A DNA stretch of 64,000 bases from Microbacterium sp. MAH-37 (lineage in GTDB: Bacteria; Actinomycetota; Actinomycetes; Actinomycetales; Microbacteriaceae). The notes below the pieces were generated by a model. That model saw only the letters and a list, made by a program, of their open reading frames with translations. It did no database searches and was not told where the DNA came from. Both the position numbers and the translations under genes were made by a program. Positions within the stretch are counted from its first letter, which is position 1, and every line of letters starts with the position of its first letter. The DNA lies in contig NZ_WSEN01000010.1 of the NCBI RefSeq assembly GCF_009758255.1, positions 806,001 to 870,000 of the forward strand, in the 5' to 3' direction. Positions 37,250-46,547 of this stretch are shown here, in pieces.

Positions 37250-38389
37250 ATGAGTCTTCCCCACGCTGACATCGATCCGGACGGTCTGCTGGAGTACTCG
37301 GTGGTCTTCACCGACCGTTCCCTGAACCACATGTCGCAGCGCTTCATCGGCGTGATGCAGCAGACCCTCGGCATCCTGCGCGAGGCGTACAACGCGCACA
37401 GCGTCGCGATCGTCAACGGCGGCGGCACCTACGCGATGGAGTCGGTCGCCCGGCACCTGGCCGCCGGCCGCCGCGCGCTGGTCGTGCGCAACGGCCTGTT
37501 CTCGTACCGCTGGTCGCAGATCCTGGATGCCGGGGAGTTCGCCACCGACGTCACGGTCTGCCTGGCCAGGCCGGAATCCGACGCACACCAGGCGGCGTGG
37601 AGCCCGGCGCCGATCGACGAGGTCGTCGAGGTGATCCGCGCCCGCCGCACCGAGGTGGTCTTCGCGCCGCACGTCGAGACCGCGGCGGGCATCATGCTCA
37701 CGGACGACTACGTCCGCTCCCTGGCGGCGGCCGTGCACGAGGTGGGTGGTCTGCTGGTGCTCGACTGCGTCGCCTCCGGTGCGATGTGGGTGGACATGCA
37801 GGATCTCGGCGTCGACGTGCTGATCAGCGCGCCGCAGAAGGGCTGGAGCGGCACGCCAGGCACCGGCTACGTCATGCTCAGCTCCGCCGCACGCGAGGTC
37901 GTCGAGGCCACGCCGTCCAGCAGCTTCGCGCTCGACCTGCGCACCTGGCTGGCCATGGCCGACGCCTACGTGGACGGCCGCGCCGCCTACCACGCGACCA
38001 CGCCGACCGATTCGATCGCACACAACCTCGCCCAGATGATCGAGACGCGTGACCGCGGCTTCGCCGATGTCCGTGCCGCTCAGATCGAACTGGGCCGCCG
38101 GGTGCGCGAGATGCTCGGCGAGCGCGGACTGCCGTCCGTCGCGGCATCCGACTGGGCGGCACCCAGCGTCGTCGTCGTGCACGCCGACGACCCCGGCCTG
38201 CGCACCGGAGCGCGCCTGCGCGAGGCCGGCCTGCAGGTCGCCGCCGGCGTGCCGCTGCACTGCGGCGAGCCCGAGGATTTCTCGACCTTCCGTATCGGCC
38301 TTTTCGGCCTGGACAAGCTCAGCGACGTCGACGGGGCGGTCGCCCGCCTCGCCGACGCCCTCGACCGGATCGGCGTCACGCCGGTCTGA
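37250..38389 (+). CDS. PLP-dependent class V aminotransferase
   Basis: 379 residues from ATG 37250. Alanine-glyoxylate/serine-pyruvate aminotransferase type: GGGTYAMESVARHL binds phosphate, HVETAAGIMLTDDYV and VLDCVASGAMWVDMQDLGVDV hold the ring, and the Schiff-base Lys is K197 in SAPQKGWSG. The C-terminal small domain ends FRIGLFGLDKLSDVDGAVARL. The substrate pair is not certain. It stands alone, with no obvious partner gene. Confidence 0.9.
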   Translation: MSLPHADIDPDGLLEYSVVFTDRSLNHMSQRFIGVMQQTLGILREAYNAHSVAIVNGGGTYAMESVARHLAAGRRALVVRNGLFSYRWSQILDAGEFATDVTVCLARPESDAHQAAWSPAPIDEVVEVIRARRTEVVFAPHVETAAGIMLTDDYVRSLAAAVHEVGGLLVLDCVASGAMWVDMQDLGVDVLISAPQKGWSGTPGTGYVMLSSAAREVVEATPSSSFALDLRTWLAMADAYVDGRAAYHATTPTDSIAHNLAQMIETRDRGFADVRAAQIELGRRVREMLGERGLPSVAASDWAAPSVVVVHADDPGLRTGARLREAGLQVAAGVPLHCGEPEDFSTFRIGLFGLDKLSDVDGAVARLADALDRIGVTPV

Positions 38390-38411
38390 GCCCGGTTCAG
38401 GACGGCCCGGT

Positions 38412-38870
38412 TCAGGACGCCGCGCGGCGGACCAGAGCGGCGAGGAGCTCCCGGTCGGCGTCTCCGAGCCGGGTGACCGCGAACGAGACGGGCCACACAT
38501 CGCCGTCGTCGAGGGCGGCGGCGGTGTCGAACTCGAAGGTCGCGTAGCGCACCTTGAACTTCGACTTCGGCTTGAAGAAGCACACGACCTTGCCTGCGGA
38601 GTTCGCCCATGCCGGCATCCCGTAGTAGGTGCGCGGCACCAGATGCGGTGCGTTCTCCGTGACCAGTGCGTGCAGCTGCTCGCCCAGCATCCGGTCCTCG
38701 TCGGGGAGCCCGGCGATCTTCTCCTGCACCTCCGCGAGGCCTTCGGCGTAGACCTCCTCGGGCGACTTCTTCGCGCGTCCGCGCGCCGTGCGCACCTCCT
38801 TGGTGCGGGCCTTCATCGCAGCCCGCTCCTCGTCGGTGAAGTTCACGGCGGTCTCGGTGGTGGTGTCCAT
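38412..38870 (-). CDS. DUF1801-like protein
   Basis: 152 residues from ATG 38870. The N-terminus carries a basic charged helix (MKARTKEVRTARGRAKKSPEEV). The rest fits the YdhG/DUF1801 group: LVTENAPHLVPRTYYGMPAWANSAGKVVCFFKPKSKFKVRYATFEF. Members are small cytosolic proteins of unclear function; an iron-chaperone activity has been proposed for one relative. Convergent with the aminotransferase gene. Confidence 0.75.
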   Translation of the reverse strand: MDTTTETAVNFTDEERAAMKARTKEVRTARGRAKKSPEEVYAEGLAEVQEKIAGLPDEDRMLGEQLHALVTENAPHLVPRTYYGMPAWANSAGKVVCFFKPKSKFKVRYATFEFDTAAALDDGDVWPVSFAVTRLGDADRELLAALVRRAAS

Positions 38871-38956
38871 GATGCGTCCTCTCCTGGGGTGTGACCCCAC
38901 GCTACGGGGGCGTAAGAAGGGGCCGCTTCTCGATTCCTGACCACTACTGTGGGCAC

Positions 38957-39379
38957 ATGGATCTGCGCGTCGCCGCTTACGCCGTCGTCACCGACGACAG
39001 CGATCGGATCCTGCTCGCCCGCTGGACCGAGGGTCGGCGCATCGCCTGGACCATGCCGGGCGGCGGCCTCGAGGACGGCGAGGACCCGGAGGATGCGGTG
39101 CGCCGCGAAGTCCGTGAGGAGACCGGCTACACGATCGCGGTGCGCGAGCTGCTCGGCATCCATTCCCGGGTGATCCCCGCCACCCGCCGCATCTCGTACG
39201 CGGAGGAGCCCCTGCACACCCTCCGCATCATCTACCGCGGCGAGGTCACCGGCGGGCGGCTGCGGTTCGAGGAGAACGGCTCCACCGACCGCGCCGGCTG
39301 GTTCCCGCCCGAGAAGGCGGAGACGCTGCACCGTGTGAAGCTCGTCGACATCGCCCTGCGGATGGCCGGCATCCGCTGA
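38957..39379 (+). CDS. NUDIX hydrolase
   Basis: 140 residues from ATG 38957. The NUDIX box is complete: GGGLEDGEDPEDAVRREVREETGY. Strands before and after it are normal. It hydrolyses a nucleoside diphosphate linked to some other group; the exact substrate is unknown. Divergent from the DUF1801-like gene. Confidence 0.9.
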   Translation: MDLRVAAYAVVTDDSDRILLARWTEGRRIAWTMPGGGLEDGEDPEDAVRREVREETGYTIAVRELLGIHSRVIPATRRISYAEEPLHTLRIIYRGEVTGGRLRFEENGSTDRAGWFPPEKAETLHRVKLVDIALRMAGIR

Positions 39380-39409
39380 GTGCCCCGCGGGGATCGCACG
39401 CCGGATGTC

Positions 39410-41851
39410 TCAGGCCGTCGTGTTCCGCACCAGGTCGTTCAGTGAGCGCATCACGAGCGGGTCCTGCAGCGCGGCAGGGTCCGAGACGGCCGTGATCGCG
39501 AACTGCGCGCTCTCGCCCGGCAGCAGGGTCACCAGTGCGCGATCCACCGTGGCCTCGGGATGCGCGCGATCGACGAGCAGGGAGAGGTCACGGACGAGAT
39601 TCCGTGCGACGACGGTCACGGTCGCACCTTCCGGCGTCGCCGCGACGGTCGACTCGATGGCGGCGGGCTCCAGCGATGAGGCCCGTGGTTCCGCGAACCA
39701 GCCGAAGCCGCGCTGATGACCGAGATCGACGACGATCAGTTCGGAACCCGGATGCACGGGTTCTGCGACGTCGTCGTCGATCGTGAACGTCTCGATCGAG
39801 CGCGGGCGCACCCGCGCCTGATGCTCCGATCGCGCGAGTTCGGTCCCGTCGAAGGCGAGTCTGCGCAGCCGCACCGGACCGGTCCACGCCTGGTCGGTGT
39901 CGTTCAGGAGCGTCACGGTGCGTGCATCCTCATCGACCACGATCTCCCGGGGCGAATACGCCTGGCGCAGCGCATGCCACAGGGGTTTGCGTCTTCCCGC
40001 AGAGTCGATCGCGGACCACGACGTCACCGGCCAGCAGTCGTTCAGCTGCCAGACGATCGTGCCGCTGGTGATGCCCGTACTGCGGAAGTGGCCGAGGGCG
40101 AACCGGATCGCCGCGGCCTGGTTCCACTGCATCGCCCAGTGCCAGTCGGCCATCTCGCGCGGGACGGGAAGGTGCGCGAGCAGTCCGTCGCGGAGCTTCG
40201 CGTTGCCCTCCGCGGCCTTCTGATGCACCAGCATGCCTGGCGATTCCGGAGTGAGGGGTGCGTCGTGCACCGCATCCGCCAACGTGCTCCACGCCGGCGG
40301 CCCCTGCCAGCCGAACTCGGCGACGAATCGCGGCGCATGCCGGCGATAGGTTCGCCAGTCGTCCGTGTTCCACTGCTCCCACAGGTGCACAGGACCGTGA
40401 CGCTCGTCGTTCGCGCGCCCGCCGCCCGGATGGAAGGGACTCCCCGGGATGTAGGGCGTTCCCGGCGCGAGATCCGCCACCAGGCGCGGCAGCAGTTCGA
40501 AGTAGTACCCGGCGCCCCAGGTGGCGCCGTCGAGCGACCGCTGCCACCCCCAGTCGTCGTGGCCCATGAGGTTCTCGTTGTTCCCGCACAGGAGCACGAG
40601 CGAGGCGTGACCGCTCAGCCTGACGATGTGCTCCCGCGCCTCGGCCTCCACCTCGCTGCGGAGGGGCTCCTCCTCGGGGTACGCGGCGCAGGCGAACAGG
40701 AAGTCCTGCCAGGTGAGCACCCCCATCTCGTCGCAGATGTCGTAGAACTCCTCGGACTCGTAGATGCCTCCGCCCCACACCCGCACGAGGTTCACGTGCG
40801 CGTCCCTCGCCTGCGCGAGCCGGCGCCGGTACTGGTCTCCGGTCACACGGGTCACCAGTGCGTCATCGGGAATCCAGTTCACGCCCTTCACGAGCACGGG
40901 CCGATCGTTGATGTGCAGGGTGAAACCCGTGCCGTGCGCATCCGGGGAAGTGTCCCAGCGCACGGTGCGGAACCCCACGCGCCGCCGGCGGGAGTCGACG
41001 ACGACGCCGTCGTGCAGCAGCTCGACGTCGACCTCGTAGAGGGCCTGTTCGCCGTACCCCACGGGCCACCAGCGCTGCACGTCCTCGAGCGGGAGCTCGA
41101 TCAGGACGCTGTCCCCGCCGGCGGGGATGACGGCCTGACGGTGCTCGCCGAGGAGGTCGACGGACACCGTCAACTCGGCCTCCGGATCCGCCCGCTCGAT
41201 CCGGATGTCGGCCCGGAGGATGCCGCGTCCGGCATCCTCCGGCCGGGCATCGAGCAGGATGCGGTCGATGCGGGCGGTCGACCAGGATTCCAGGGCGACG
41301 GGCCGCCAGATGCCGCTGGTCGCCGTGTGGATGCCCCAGTCCCAGCCGAAGCTGGACGCCGACTTGCGGATCGCCTCGTAGGGCAGGGGATAGGGGCGGG
41401 GACGGGCTCCGAGGACGGCGCTCTGCGCGTTCGCCCAGCGCACCGGCGACGTGAAGCGGATGTCGAGGTCGTTGCCGCCGTGTCGCAGCAGGTCGGTGAC
41501 GTCGACCCGATGGGATCGGTGCTGGTTCCGAGCGGACAGCACGAGGATTCCGTTGAGGCGGACGTCTGCGACCGTGTCGAGGCCGTCGAACACGAGATCG
41601 TGCCGGTCCGCGCCGCCCGGCTCTGCGTCGAAGCGAGTCCGGTAGTTCCAGTCCGTCTGGCCGATCCAGCGCTGCGCCGACTCGTTGTCGTCCGCGAAGG
41701 GGTCGTCTATGAGTCCCTCGGCGAGAAGGTCGGTGTGCACGCATCCCGGGACCGTCGCCGGGATTCTGGTGCGCTCGTCCAGCTCGTGCGGTCCGTCGCC
41801 GGCGCTCACGGTCCAGCCGTCGTGCAGCAGACGGCGGCGCAGCGCGGTCAT
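39410..41851 (-). CDS. GH2 beta-mannosidase
   Basis: 813 residues from ATG 41851. N-terminal jelly roll with GWTVSAGDGPHELDERTRIPATVPGCVHTDLLAEGLIDDPF, a hallmark of beta-mannosidases, then an Ig-like domain and a TIM barrel. The acid/base Glu is E426 in LLCGNNENLMG and the nucleophile E512 in FVAEFGWQGPP. The start WNYRTRFDAE and the NLVRVWGGGIYESEEFYDICDEMG segment fit the family. There is no signal peptide, so it acts on imported oligosaccharides. It overlaps the ROK regulator by 4 bp and is co-transcribed with it. The longer upstream frame was rejected. Confidence 0.93.
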   Translation of the reverse strand: MTALRRRLLHDGWTVSAGDGPHELDERTRIPATVPGCVHTDLLAEGLIDDPFADDNESAQRWIGQTDWNYRTRFDAEPGGADRHDLVFDGLDTVADVRLNGILVLSARNQHRSHRVDVTDLLRHGGNDLDIRFTSPVRWANAQSAVLGARPRPYPLPYEAIRKSASSFGWDWGIHTATSGIWRPVALESWSTARIDRILLDARPEDAGRGILRADIRIERADPEAELTVSVDLLGEHRQAVIPAGGDSVLIELPLEDVQRWWPVGYGEQALYEVDVELLHDGVVVDSRRRRVGFRTVRWDTSPDAHGTGFTLHINDRPVLVKGVNWIPDDALVTRVTGDQYRRRLAQARDAHVNLVRVWGGGIYESEEFYDICDEMGVLTWQDFLFACAAYPEEEPLRSEVEAEAREHIVRLSGHASLVLLCGNNENLMGHDDWGWQRSLDGATWGAGYYFELLPRLVADLAPGTPYIPGSPFHPGGGRANDERHGPVHLWEQWNTDDWRTYRRHAPRFVAEFGWQGPPAWSTLADAVHDAPLTPESPGMLVHQKAAEGNAKLRDGLLAHLPVPREMADWHWAMQWNQAAAIRFALGHFRSTGITSGTIVWQLNDCWPVTSWSAIDSAGRRKPLWHALRQAYSPREIVVDEDARTVTLLNDTDQAWTGPVRLRRLAFDGTELARSEHQARVRPRSIETFTIDDDVAEPVHPGSELIVVDLGHQRGFGWFAEPRASSLEPAAIESTVAATPEGATVTVVARNLVRDLSLLVDRAHPEATVDRALVTLLPGESAQFAITAVSDPAALQDPLVMRSLNDLVRNTTA

Positions 41852-43107
41852 GCGCGCACCGTGTCCGGGGCGAAGCGGGGCGCGAAATGCTGGTCGAGCA
41901 CGAGACAGCCCGCGCCGATGGCGGCGACCTGGTCTCCGAGCGATGTTCCGGAGACGGTCACCTCGTGCAGGCGTCCGGTCACGGTGCGGCGATCGACCTC
42001 GGCGCCGATGACGTCGAGCGCGTACGGAGCGAGTTCCCGCCAGATGGGTCCGCCGAGCAGCACACGGTCGAGGTCGAGGAGGTTGGTGATGGTCAGGATG
42101 CCGGATGCGAGGTACTGGGCCATCTCGACGAGCATCTCGCGCGCAGACGGGGAACCGCCGTCGGCGAGCGCGCGCAGCACACGGAAGGCGGCGGCGGCCT
42201 CGGCAGGCTGGACCTCGCCGAAGTCGGCGGGGAGGATGCCGCGCCGCGCGGCCTGGCGCATCACGACGTGCGCGGAAGCGACCGCCCCGAGCGCGGCGAA
42301 CTCTCGCGGGGACTCGCCGGCATCTCCGGTGGTGGAGACAGGCATCAGACCGATGTCGCCGATGTTGTTGGACGTGCCCCGGACGACATGCCCGTCCAGG
42401 ACGAGTCCGACTCCGATGCCGGTGCCGATGTACACGAAGGCGAAGTTGCGGGAGTGCTCGGCGTCCGCGGCCCACTGTTCCGCGACGACACCGGCGATGA
42501 CGTCCTTGTCCATGATCGTCGGCAGCCCGGTCTGCTCCTGCAGGTGATCGCGCAGCGGAACATTCACCCAGCCGGGCAGCAGCGGCGGGTTCAGCACCAC
42601 GCCGTTGACGACATCGATCGGGCCGGGCGAGGCGATTCCGACGCCGATGACGCGATCCCGATCGACGCCGGAGTCCGAGATCAGCGACTCGACGTGCGCG
42701 GTGATCTCGTCCAGAACGGGCTGAACATCTGTCACCGAGGGCGTGCGATGAGACGTGTGCGCCACCGGCCGGCCGTGGAAGTCCAGCAGGACGTACGTGA
42801 TGCTCGCCGGGTCGATGTGCACCCCGACGGCGTGCGCGCCCCGCGCATTCAGGCGCAGGAGAGTCCGCGGCTTGCCCACGCCCGCGGGGGCCGTCCTGCC
42901 GGCCTCGTGAATGAGCTCTCGCGCGAGAAGGCGCCGGGTGATGTTCGTGATCGTCTGACCGGAGAGTCCGGTGACGCGTGCAAGTTCCACCCGGGAACAG
43001 CCGTCCGTCGCGCGCCTGATGGCCTCGAGGACGATGGTCTCGTTGAAGTCGGCCAGGTGGGGGAGGTTTCCGCCGCGCAGAGCTGTGGTCGCGATCGCGT
43101 CGTTCAT
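41848..43107 (-). CDS. ROK-family transcriptional regulator (regulator of the beta-mannosidase gene)
   Basis: 419 residues. The N-terminal winged helix is NETIVLEAIRRATDGCSRVELARVTGLSGQTITNITRRLLARELI. The sugar-kinase fold follows: HAVGVHIDPASITYVLLDFHG, GIASPGPID, DKDVIAGVVAEQW and VYIGTGIGVGLVLDG. The Cys-rich zinc motif (CxCGxxGCxE) usual in ROK proteins is absent; the segment reads GLMPVSTTGDAGESPREF. It is divergent from a secreted glycosidase gene and upstream of GH2, so it probably controls both in response to a sugar. Its paralogue is at 46548. Confidence 0.9.
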   Translation of the reverse strand: MNDAIATTALRGGNLPHLADFNETIVLEAIRRATDGCSRVELARVTGLSGQTITNITRRLLARELIHEAGRTAPAGVGKPRTLLRLNARGAHAVGVHIDPASITYVLLDFHGRPVAHTSHRTPSVTDVQPVLDEITAHVESLISDSGVDRDRVIGVGIASPGPIDVVNGVVLNPPLLPGWVNVPLRDHLQEQTGLPTIMDKDVIAGVVAEQWAADAEHSRNFAFVYIGTGIGVGLVLDGHVVRGTSNNIGDIGLMPVSTTGDAGESPREFAALGAVASAHVVMRQAARRGILPADFGEVQPAEAAAAFRVLRALADGGSPSAREMLVEMAQYLASGILTITNLLDLDRVLLGGPIWRELAPYALDVIGAEVDRRTVTGRLHEVTVSGTSLGDQVAAIGAGCLVLDQHFAPRFAPDTVRA

Positions 43108-43194
43108 GTCGCGCAGTTTATCAACAGATTGGAGATTCTTAATTTCAGCTGGAAATCCGCGGTTTCAGGTCGATAATGCGTCCGATGATCAGGC

Positions 43195-43224
43195 TTGATC
43201 GTCATTTACCCAACAACTTAGAGT
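43195..43224 (+). promoter_or_regulatory. Candidate promoter of the first large secreted glycosidase
   Basis: -35 TTGATC (43195-43200), 18-bp spacer, -10 TAGAGT (43219-43224), 30 bp before the GTG start. The same layout is found before the GH38 gene at 61349-61378. GATCA-N4-TGATC overlaps the -35. Confidence 0.55.
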
Positions 43225-43254
43225 AACTCGGAATCCGAGTCGAAGGAGCCTCTT

Positions 43255-46200
43255 GTGACCACCGAGCAACCGCGCGTACGACGCGGACTGGCCTGCGCTC
43301 TCACCGGCGTCCTCATCGTCGCAGGACTCCTCGCCACGGGAGCCGGCGCGGCGGCCGATGTCGCCGAGCCCCATGCCACCGCCGTGCTCTCGGCGACACC
43401 GAGCTACGACGGGATCGTCGCAGCGTGGCCGGGAGACAAAGACAAGGATCCTGCGCACGCCGTGACATCCATGGCCGGCGTCGAGTGCTGGCAGATGTCG
43501 CAGGATCCCCTCAACCGCTACCTCTACGTGGATGTCGCGACGAATGCGAAGCCCTCGGGATCGCGGTACGCGAACGTGACCCTCACGTACTACGACGCTG
43601 CGTCGACGACCATGCGGGTCGAGTACGACGGCACCGGATCCGCGTTCCAGGCATCCTCCCCCGCCATTCTCGACGGGACCGGCGCCTGGCGCACGCAGAC
43701 CATCCAGCTCGATGCCATCCGGTTCCTGAATGCGACGAACAATGCGGACTTCCGGGTCAACGTCAGTCCTGTGAGCGGCGTCGTGCCGCCGGTGTGCTTC
43801 TCCGAGGTCGCGGTAACCTTCAGTGACGTGCCTCGTCTCTCGCTGACGAACAAGAGTCTGCTTCTGACCACGGACGATCCCGTGCTCGAGCTCGGCACTC
43901 TCGCGTCGAGCGTCGACTACGCCCTCACGGCCGACGACGGCACGCAGCTCCGTACCGGAACCCTCGCACCGGATGCCGACGGCAAGGCGAGCCTGGACGT
44001 CTCCGACCTCGGACTCGGCTACTTCGGCATCGCCTTCGAGGGCGACGTGCTGGGCGAGAGACTGGAACGTCACGCGTCGTTCGGAGTCATCACGCCGACG
44101 CCGTCCGGCGCACTCGACGACGCCTCGTTCTTCGGGATCAGCAGTCACTTCGGACACTACGGCGCGGCGGAGGACGGGCTGATGGAGTCGCTCGCCGACA
44201 TCGGGTACGGGCACATCCGCGGCGACGTCAACTGGGAGCTCATCGAGAAGAAGAAGGACGTCTACAGCTTCTCCGGGTACTCCTTCGACTCCAAGAGTGC
44301 GCAGGCGCTGAGCCTGGGGATGCAGCCGATGGGAGTGGTGGCGTACCGCAACCCCCTCTACGACGGCGGCGTGACTCCGAGCACGCCGGAGGGGCTCGCG
44401 GCCTTCGGCAGGTTCGCCGCCGCGACCGCTGCGGAGTACGGGCCGGAGATCGACGACTTCAACATCTACAACGAGTTCAACGGCACGGGCTTCAACAACG
44501 GCGCCTGCGGGATCACCGCGTCCTGCTACGTCGACATGCTCAAGGCCGTCTACGGTCCGATGCACGCCGCCAACCCTGACGTCAACGTGATGGGGCCGAT
44601 CACCTCGGGCATCGTCCCTGACTGGAACGAGGAGTTCTTCGAGAAGGGCGGGATCGACTACATCGACACCTTCGCCTTCAACGTGTACGGCTATGCACTG
44701 CATGGGCAGAACACACCGCCGGAGGACACTCTCCTGGTCTCCGCGCTCCCCGCCCTTGTCGACCGCGTGGACCAGGAGGACGGGGATCGCGACATCCCGG
44801 TCTGGATCACCGAGAACGGCTGGCCGACGCATGCCGTGGGATCGACTCCGGCTCAGCAGGCCGAGGATCTCGTGCGCGCGAGCATCCTGGTGATGGATGC
44901 CGGTGTGGATGAGTACACCTGGTACTCCGCCCTCGACGACGGCACCGACCCGAACGAGCGCGAGCACAACTTCGGGATCTTCATGCGGCCGGACGAGTCG
45001 GCTCTCGGCGTCTCTCCGAAGCCCGCGGCGGTCGCGGCCTCGGTCCTCATCCGACAGCTGACGGGCAAGAAGCTGCAGGCGCGGGAGGATGTGGGTTCAG
45101 ACGCGATCTACTCGTACCCCTATACGGGTGACGGCGCGACCAGCCGGGTGCTCTGGGCACCGGACGGCGCTGCCGCGCTGGTGACGGGGACCGGTCCGCT
45201 GACGCTGACCGACCACCTCGGGCGGACGACGACCTTCACCCCGCCGGTCGCGGGAACCACGGTCGACCTCGATGGGGAGCCGGTGTACCTCAGCGGGCCC
45301 GTGACCTCGGTCGCCGCGACGAACGACGCACCGCAGCTCTCACTGGCGAAGACGAACGTGGTGTCGCAGCCCGCGCCCGCCACCGTCACGATGGACCGAT
45401 CCGCAGTGAAGGGGCCGCACACCAGCCTGCGGATCAGCGCCGCGGGTGCGGAGGACGCCAGGATGGCGGTGAAGGAAGGCGTGCTGACCGGCTCGGTCGA
45501 GCTGCCTCCGACGTCGGCGTTGGGCGCCCGCGCGGCTCGCGCGACGATCATCGACTCCGGACGTGGCCCGAACGGAGGCACGGTTCTTGCGCTGCTGCGC
45601 GCCCGGACCGAAACGGTCGAGCCGTATGCGGTCTCGGCGCAGCCCCGCATCCTGTCCGACGGGGCGCGACGTGACTACGTGCTCGACGTGGCGGTGACGA
45701 ACAACGCCTCCGTCGCGGCCGCACCGGGTGCACTGCACTACCTGATCGGCGGCGCAGAGGGTGAAGCTCCCGCCGAGACGGAGATCCCGCCCGGCGGGAC
45801 GGTCGACTTCCGGCTGGATGCGGGCGACCCCGTGCTGTTCGCACTCGTCCCGTACCGCATCGGGGTCGGCGAGTCCGATGCGGGTCTGGCCGGCACGGCC
45901 GCCTTCAGTCCGATCACGCGCACGGGCGATGCCGACGCCGCCCCGATCGATCTCGCCGCACTCGGCTCCTGGGTCTCATCGAAGGGCTCGCGCACAGGAG
46001 CGGATGACGTCAGTGGTCGGCTGACCGTGACCTATGACGACACCGGATTGAACCTGGACGCCAGGGTCGTCGACGAGGCGCACTTCGGCGCCCGCGACGC
46101 CGCGACGATGTGGCAGACCGACTCCATCCAGTTCGCGACCTACGACCGCTCGCCTTCGGCGCCCGGTGGGCAGAGCGTCGAGATCGGCGCGGCGCTGCTC

Positions 46201-46512
46201 GACTCTGGTGCTGCCGTGCAGACCTTCATCGCGCCGAGGGGCCAGACCGCGGGTACGACGCCCGGGGCCACCGCCGACATCGTGCGCGACGAGTCGGCCA
46301 GGACGACGCACTACGTGGTGCAGCTCCCCTGGGCGTCCCTCGGATTCGACGGACCGCCGGCCGAGCCGTTCGCCATGTCGTTCCTGGTCAACGACGACGA
46401 CAGGGGCATCGCCGCCGGAGACTCGAGGGACGGCTTCCTGCAGTGGGCGTCCGGAATCGGCACCACGCCGAAGAATCCGAGGCTCTTCCGGGATGCGCAG
46501 CTGATCGGCTGA
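43255..46512 (+). CDS. Large secreted clan-A glycosidase, paralogue A
   Basis: 1085 residues; GTG start with AAGGAG 6 bp upstream. A signal peptide (1-34, cleavage near GAAA) is followed by a beta-sandwich with the family motif WPGDKDKDPAHA (45-195), a small beta domain (200-280), and a GH39/GH5-like TIM barrel (about 285-620). The acid/base is E407 in IYNEFNGTGFNN and the nucleophile E520 in WITENGWPTH. Ig-like modules follow, then a C-terminal CBM9/DOMON-like sandwich (about 900-1085, DSIQFATYD, GFLQWASGIG). There is no wall anchor. Sister proteins are at 48029 and 51432. Substrate unknown. Confidence 0.8.
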   Translation: MTTEQPRVRRGLACALTGVLIVAGLLATGAGAAADVAEPHATAVLSATPSYDGIVAAWPGDKDKDPAHAVTSMAGVECWQMSQDPLNRYLYVDVATNAKPSGSRYANVTLTYYDAASTTMRVEYDGTGSAFQASSPAILDGTGAWRTQTIQLDAIRFLNATNNADFRVNVSPVSGVVPPVCFSEVAVTFSDVPRLSLTNKSLLLTTDDPVLELGTLASSVDYALTADDGTQLRTGTLAPDADGKASLDVSDLGLGYFGIAFEGDVLGERLERHASFGVITPTPSGALDDASFFGISSHFGHYGAAEDGLMESLADIGYGHIRGDVNWELIEKKKDVYSFSGYSFDSKSAQALSLGMQPMGVVAYRNPLYDGGVTPSTPEGLAAFGRFAAATAAEYGPEIDDFNIYNEFNGTGFNNGACGITASCYVDMLKAVYGPMHAANPDVNVMGPITSGIVPDWNEEFFEKGGIDYIDTFAFNVYGYALHGQNTPPEDTLLVSALPALVDRVDQEDGDRDIPVWITENGWPTHAVGSTPAQQAEDLVRASILVMDAGVDEYTWYSALDDGTDPNEREHNFGIFMRPDESALGVSPKPAAVAASVLIRQLTGKKLQAREDVGSDAIYSYPYTGDGATSRVLWAPDGAAALVTGTGPLTLTDHLGRTTTFTPPVAGTTVDLDGEPVYLSGPVTSVAATNDAPQLSLAKTNVVSQPAPATVTMDRSAVKGPHTSLRISAAGAEDARMAVKEGVLTGSVELPPTSALGARAARATIIDSGRGPNGGTVLALLRARTETVEPYAVSAQPRILSDGARRDYVLDVAVTNNASVAAAPGALHYLIGGAEGEAPAETEIPPGGTVDFRLDAGDPVLFALVPYRIGVGESDAGLAGTAAFSPITRTGDADAAPIDLAALGSWVSSKGSRTGADDVSGRLTVTYDDTGLNLDARVVDEAHFGARDAATMWQTDSIQFATYDRSPSAPGGQSVEIGAALLDSGAAVQTFIAPRGQTAGTTPGATADIVRDESARTTHYVVQLPWASLGFDGPPAEPFAMSFLVNDDDRGIAAGDSRDGFLQWASGIGTTPKNPRLFRDAQLIG

Positions 46513-46547
46513 CGCGGTCCCGCCTTCTCCTCGCCTCGCCCGGTGCC

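Noticed and set aside
41852-42475. N-terminal extension of GH2 to 1021 residues
   Set aside because: It reads through the ROK regulator in the wrong frame; the GH2 fold begins right after ATG 41851.
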